DNA of 64,000 nucleotides from an uncultured Spirochaetales bacterium (GTDB lineage Bacteria; Spirochaetota; Spirochaetia; Sphaerochaetales; Sphaerochaetaceae). Positions 60,614 through 64,000 of this stretch are shown here, piece after piece; the first letter of the stretch is position 1; the number at the start of each line of letters is the position of its first letter. The position numbers and the translations under genes were made by a program. The notes below the pieces were generated by a model that ran no database searches, was not told the origin of the DNA, and saw only the letters and a program-made list of their open reading frames with translations. The DNA lies in contig CASDXQ010000017.1 in NCBI GenBank assembly GCA_949285145.1, forward strand, positions 1-64,000. The letters are read 5' to 3'.

Positions 60614-61966
60614 CTACATCTGAATGCCGTATTCAGCTATCTTGGTTATGAGGGTTCTGCGGCTTATTCCCAGCTCTTCTGCCGCATGCGTGCGGTTGCC
60701 TTCCCAGCGCTGAAGTGAACGGATGATCGCGCTTTTCTCTATATCCTTCAATGTGACGGCATTTTCATTCTGATCGTCATGACAGATTCTTCTTTCTTCC
60801 CCGGGACGGGAAACAGAGAAGCGCAGATCAAGATCCTCAACCCTTATTATGTTCCCTTCCGCAAATATCATCGTACGTTCAAGAATATTCTCAAGCTCTC
60901 TGACATTACCATAAAAACTGTGCTTTTTCAGCATCTCGAGAGCTTCGGGTGTGAATCCTGTGATTCTGGTTCCCATGGTTCTGTTGTAGCGGGAGATGAT
61001 ATTTGCCGCCAGCAGAGGAATATCCTCGCTCCGCTCCCTGAGAGGAGGCAGTTCTATCCTGACAACATTAAGACGGTAGAAAAGATCCTCACGGAATGTG
61101 CCTTCCCTCACCATTTTCTCAAGATTCTTGTTGGTCGCTGCTATGATCCGGGCATTTATGGGCATTGGCGTCGTTCCGCCCAGACGGGTTATCTTGCGCT
61201 CCTGAAGCACCCTCAGTATCTTGACCTGAAGAGAGAGAGGCATATCGCCGATCTCGTCAAGGAAAAGAGTTCCTCCGCTTGCGAGTTCAAACATACCGTT
61301 TTTTCTTCCGCTGGCACCTGTGAATGCGCCTTTCTCATAACCGAAAAGCTCAGATTCAAGCAGATTCTCAGGCACACCACCGATATTTATGGCCACAAAC
61401 GGCCCGGAAGAGACTGATGAGAAAGAATGAATTTCCCGGGCAACGACTTCTTTTCCGGTTCCGCTTTCTCCTGTAATCAGTACAGTTGCATTGGACGGCG
61501 CTATTTTCCTTATAAGCTCCTTGATGTGTGTTATCTGCGAGCTTTCTCCGATAAAAGAACTTTTTTCCTCCTCGCTTGCTTTTGCATTCTCAACTATGTT
61601 CCGCAGATTTGAAGACTCTACAAGGCTTTTTATCTTGATGCACAGCTCTTCAGGATCAAATGGTTTGACAATGTAGTCCTGAGCTCCTTCCTTGAGAGCT
61701 GTGACAGCATCTGCGATTTCCCCATGCGCGCTTATCATTATGACAGGCATGCGGAAGCCTTCACTTCTGATCCATCGGATCAGTCCAAGTCCGTCCATTC
61801 CGGGCATCCTGAGATCCACAAGAACCGCATCATAAGGATTCTCCCCAAGCATGCGCTGAGCCGAGAAGCCGTTTTCAGCACCATCAGAATCAATATTCTC
61901 AATGGCAAAGAACTTCTGCATCGTAACACGTATGTTAATCTCATCATCGACAATAAGAACTTTCAA
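60614..61966 (-). CDS. Sigma-54-dependent response regulator (NtrC family)
   Basis: Regulator of 450 residues with three domains. The receiver (1-115) has acidic DDE and phosphoacceptor Asp51 in VLVDLRMPGMDG. The AAA+ domain has Walker A GESGTGKE, the sigma-54 contact loop GAFTGA and LFLDEIGDMP. The C-terminal Fis-type helix-turn-helix is near AEELGISRRTLITKIAEYG. It is paired with the sensor kinase whose stop overlaps its start. Targets are not known. Confidence 0.95.
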   Translation of the reverse strand: MKVLIVDDEINIRVTMQKFFAIENIDSDGAENGFSAQRMLGENPYDAVLVDLRMPGMDGLGLIRWIRSEGFRMPVIMISAHGEIADAVTALKEGAQDYIVKPFDPEELCIKIKSLVESSNLRNIVENAKASEEEKSSFIGESSQITHIKELIRKIAPSNATVLITGESGTGKEVVAREIHSFSSVSSGPFVAINIGGVPENLLESELFGYEKGAFTGASGRKNGMFELASGGTLFLDEIGDMPLSLQVKILRVLQERKITRLGGTTPMPINARIIAATNKNLEKMVREGTFREDLFYRLNVVRIELPPLRERSEDIPLLAANIISRYNRTMGTRITGFTPEALEMLKKHSFYGNVRELENILERTMIFAEGNIIRVEDLDLRFSVSRPGEERRICHDDQNENAVTLKDIEKSAIIRSLQRWEGNRTHAAEELGISRRTLITKIAEYGIQM

Positions 61967-63324
61967 TTTCTCTCTCTCCTGCCTTTAGTCCTTCCGGTTC
62001 CGCTTACAACAAGTTCCTGCACAAAGGAATAGCGGGCGACAATCAGTTCCACTACAGTACCGCCGCCGCTGCGGTTGTATATTCTTATATCTCCTCCGCG
62101 TGCACGCAGGAACTGTCTTGAGATGGAAAGCCCGATACCGGATCCATGAATCTTTGTCGTATAGAACGGATCAAACAGCTTTTCCGCATCTCCCTGTATT
62201 CCATCTCCCCTGTCTCTTACATAAATATGATACATTCCCCTGCGGCCGAGGACAACTTCCACTTCAACCTGAGGATCCCTTCCTGAACAGCTTTCAACAG
62301 CATTTTTCAGAATATTCTCCACAACAGAACGCAGTCTGTCAGGATCAAAAAGGATGTAAGCCTGTTTCTCGCTTGTATCAAGCACTTTTACAGGATAGGC
62401 AAACAGCGGGATGAGATTGTTTATCATGGCAGCAACATCGATCTGCTCAGGCTGTCCTTCTGGATTGCGAAGAAAATCAGATACCCTGTTTGTCAGATTG
62501 ATGAGCCTCTGGCATTCTCCTTCTATAAGCCTGACTTCATCCAGATATTCGCTGTCCCTCAGCTGCCGCTTCAGCAGCGCGATCTGTATTGTTATGGCGC
62601 TGAGGGGATTCTTTATCTCATGCGTCAGAGTTCTCGCAGCCTGTCCGAGGTTGACAAGATTGCTCTGCTTCACCATCTGGTTCTTATAATCACGGTTCTG
62701 CTTCATCAGTTTCATGACAAACAGATAAAGCAGCATTATTCCGATAATTACGAAAAAGGAAATGAAATATATTGCTTTCTGGCGGTCTATGTAATTAGAA
62801 CCGTCAAATGACATATACATGATGAGGGAGTCATCTGAAAATGCAGGGCCGCCGCTGAGGAAACTGATTGTGTTAAGAGCCAGAGGCTGACGCAGGAAGC
62901 GGATATACTCAAGAACATCAGTCTCCGTGTTATAGGAAACAAGCGTATTGCTGCCATCTTCAGTGGAACGGCTGGCTATGGATGAGACCGGCAGCATGTT
63001 ATACACGCTGCCCCAGCTCTGAATAAGGCGTCCTGATGCATCATATATGCCGACACCGACAACATCCTGACTGAAAGACAGGGAATAGCCTGAATAAGAA
63101 TTCTGCTGAAGCTCAAATACGACATCGTTGAAACTCCGTTCAACCATGTTCTCCAGCTGCAACCGCTCTGTCCTCACAATGACAGAGGCGATAAGTATCA
63201 CCAGGGATGCGAGGATCAGGAAGGCAAGGCTTATCGTGACATTCACCATGTAACTTTCCCTTTTTTCCTGGGAAAGCCAGCCTGTAAAACGTTTTTTCCT
63301 TTCCTTGCCTCCGCTCCTGTTCAC
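61963..63324 (-). CDS. Sensor histidine kinase
   Basis: Kinase of 453 residues. Two membrane segments (about residues 28-48 and 190-210) flank a periplasmic sensor of about 140 residues. The H box is TLTHEIKNPLSAITI, and the ATP-binding domain has ENILKNAVESCSGRD (N box), VRDRGDGIQGD (G1) and HGSGIGLSI (G2). The stop overlaps the regulator start (ATGA), so the two form one unit. The gene at 63332 ends 8 bases before this one on the same strand, so the system may be linked with a MacB-like transporter. Confidence 0.94.
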   Translation of the reverse strand: MNRSGGKERKKRFTGWLSQEKRESYMVNVTISLAFLILASLVILIASVIVRTERLQLENMVERSFNDVVFELQQNSYSGYSLSFSQDVVGVGIYDASGRLIQSWGSVYNMLPVSSIASRSTEDGSNTLVSYNTETDVLEYIRFLRQPLALNTISFLSGGPAFSDDSLIMYMSFDGSNYIDRQKAIYFISFFVIIGIMLLYLFVMKLMKQNRDYKNQMVKQSNLVNLGQAARTLTHEIKNPLSAITIQIALLKRQLRDSEYLDEVRLIEGECQRLINLTNRVSDFLRNPEGQPEQIDVAAMINNLIPLFAYPVKVLDTSEKQAYILFDPDRLRSVVENILKNAVESCSGRDPQVEVEVVLGRRGMYHIYVRDRGDGIQGDAEKLFDPFYTTKIHGSGIGLSISRQFLRARGGDIRIYNRSGGGTVVELIVARYSFVQELVVSGTGRTKGRRERN

Positions 63325-63331
63325 TTTACCA

Positions 63332-64000
63332 CTACTCGTAACTCAAAGATTCAATAGGATCCAGCCTGGATGCCTTTGCTGCCGGATACCATCCGAAGAA
63401 CACTCCGACAAACATGCTGAAACCGAGCGAGATCACAATCGCCGCATAGCTGAAATATAATTTCCATCCGACCAGATTGACAACAGCAAAACTGATCAGA
63501 GATCCAATAAGTATTCCTATTATACCTCCGATTACGGTAAGCGTCAGCGCTTCTATGAGGAACTGCCACATAATCACATGCGGAGATGCTCCGAGAGCTT
63601 TTCTTATGCCTATCTCGCGTGTTCTTTCCGCAACGGAAACCAGCATGATGTTCATGATGCCGATTCCTCCGACCAGAAGTGATATCGCTGCTATTGCAGC
63701 AAGGAAACTGGAAAGAGTGCTTGTCACTTCTCCAGCCATCTCGACAATCGAGGCTGCAGAGAAAACCGTGAAATAATCACTGCCTATCAGTTCTGTAAGA
63801 TAATCCTCAATATTCTCGCCGACAGTGATGGCATCATAACCTTCGGCCACCTTACAGGTATAGCTTGACATGGTTCTCACACTTCTGAAACGCTGGTCGT
63901 ATGTATTGAGAGGCATGAAAATAGTACTGTCAAAGCTGTTGCCGAGAGTCGCCTCCTTCTCGTCAAGAACACCAACGACAAGATAGCGTTTGGAAGACTG
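63332..64000 (-). CDS. MacB/FtsX-type ABC permease, 3' part (5' end outside the window)
   Basis: The last 222 codons of a permease; the frame stays open to the window edge, so the true start lies beyond 64000. A periplasmic MacB core region (SSYTCKVAEGYDAITVGENI) is followed by an FtsX domain: SFLAAIAAISLLVGGIGIMN, TREIGIRKALGASPHVI and a last pair of membrane segments, with WYPAAKASRLDPIESLSYE at the end. Such permeases work in mechanotransmission or lipoprotein/antibiotic export. It is 7 bases before the kinase gene on the same strand. Confidence 0.9.
   Translation of the reverse strand, partial: QSSKRYLVVGVLDEKEATLGNSFDSTIFMPLNTYDQRFRSVRTMSSYTCKVAEGYDAITVGENIEDYLTELIGSDYFTVFSAASIVEMAGEVTSTLSSFLAAIAAISLLVGGIGIMNIMLVSVAERTREIGIRKALGASPHVIMWQFLIEALTLTVIGGIIGILIGSLISFAVVNLVGWKLYFSYAAIVISLGFSMFVGVFFGWYPAAKASRLDPIESLSYE

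Noticed and set aside
60779-61417. Open frame of 212 codons on the plus strand
   Set aside because: Antisense to the sigma-54 activator AAA+ domain; the translation has no plausible domain.

Overview
The window looks like chromosomal DNA of a diderm bacterium of the phylum Spirochaetota, most like the host-gut Treponema/Sphaerochaeta lineage. Four observations point there. PheRS is of the archaeal/eukaryotic type in both subunits. The Mgl sugar transporter has a circularly permuted binding protein of the kind described for Treponema pallidum MglB-2. There are many small signal-peptide proteins that look like outer-membrane beta-barrels with aromatic C-termini. Apolipoprotein N-acyltransferase is present together with several lipoproteins. 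Base composition and codon use look even throughout. I see no integrase, transposase, phage gene or CRISPR array, so this is mostly ordinary chromosome with a few unusual pieces.

Layout. 1-2.4 kb: 5' part of a PutP-type symporter, an exported phosphatase lipoprotein and a probable outer-membrane gene remnant. 2.4-6.6 kb: a tryptophanase-family lyase divergent from an amino-acid ABC transporter. 6.6-15.5 kb: an overlapping lnt/GH20/ung operon, PAP2 phosphatase, DEDDh exonuclease, manA, a barrel protein plus lipoprotein pair, and a NifX-like metal protein. 15.6-24.9 kb: TetR regulator with oleate hydratase, tRNA-Gly(CCC), pheST, a fused E1 alpha/beta dehydrogenase and a flavin reductase-like protein. 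25-31.4 kb: a purine salvage operon (two phosphoribosyltransferases, purA, purB), a VTT membrane protein, AlaX and a TRIC channel. 31.4-35.9 kb: a coiled-coil protein, a Fic protein with a fused antitoxin-like helix, an acidic-linker barrel protein, LOG and YitT. 36-40.7 kb: the mgl operon. 40.7-47.4 kb: an operon for two large fibronectin-III lipoproteins, a small lipoprotein and a barrel-like protein. 47.6-54.8 kb: hslO, rlmKL, a barrel protein, a truncated tRNA-Pro, a HAD phosphatase, a small barrel protein and rlmN. 54.8-64 kb: an RNA m5U methyltransferase, an M3 peptidase, a Crp-headed NMT1-type ABC transporter, an NtrC-type two-component system and a MacB-like permease cut by the window end.

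How it fits together. The cell imports amino acids, sugars and purine bases, can split amino acids with a PLP lyase, and invests heavily in surface lipoproteins and beta-barrels. The most interesting items are the mgl operon (permuted MglB, MglC with a coiled-coil extension of about 215 residues, and a hairpin separating mglB from mglA), the fibronectin-III lipoprotein operon with a shared C-terminal domain, the tRNA-Pro(CGG) that stops in its T loop and runs into a strong terminator, the VbhA-like helix fused to Fic, and an 8-codon leader ORF that seems to drive translation of an outer-membrane protein.
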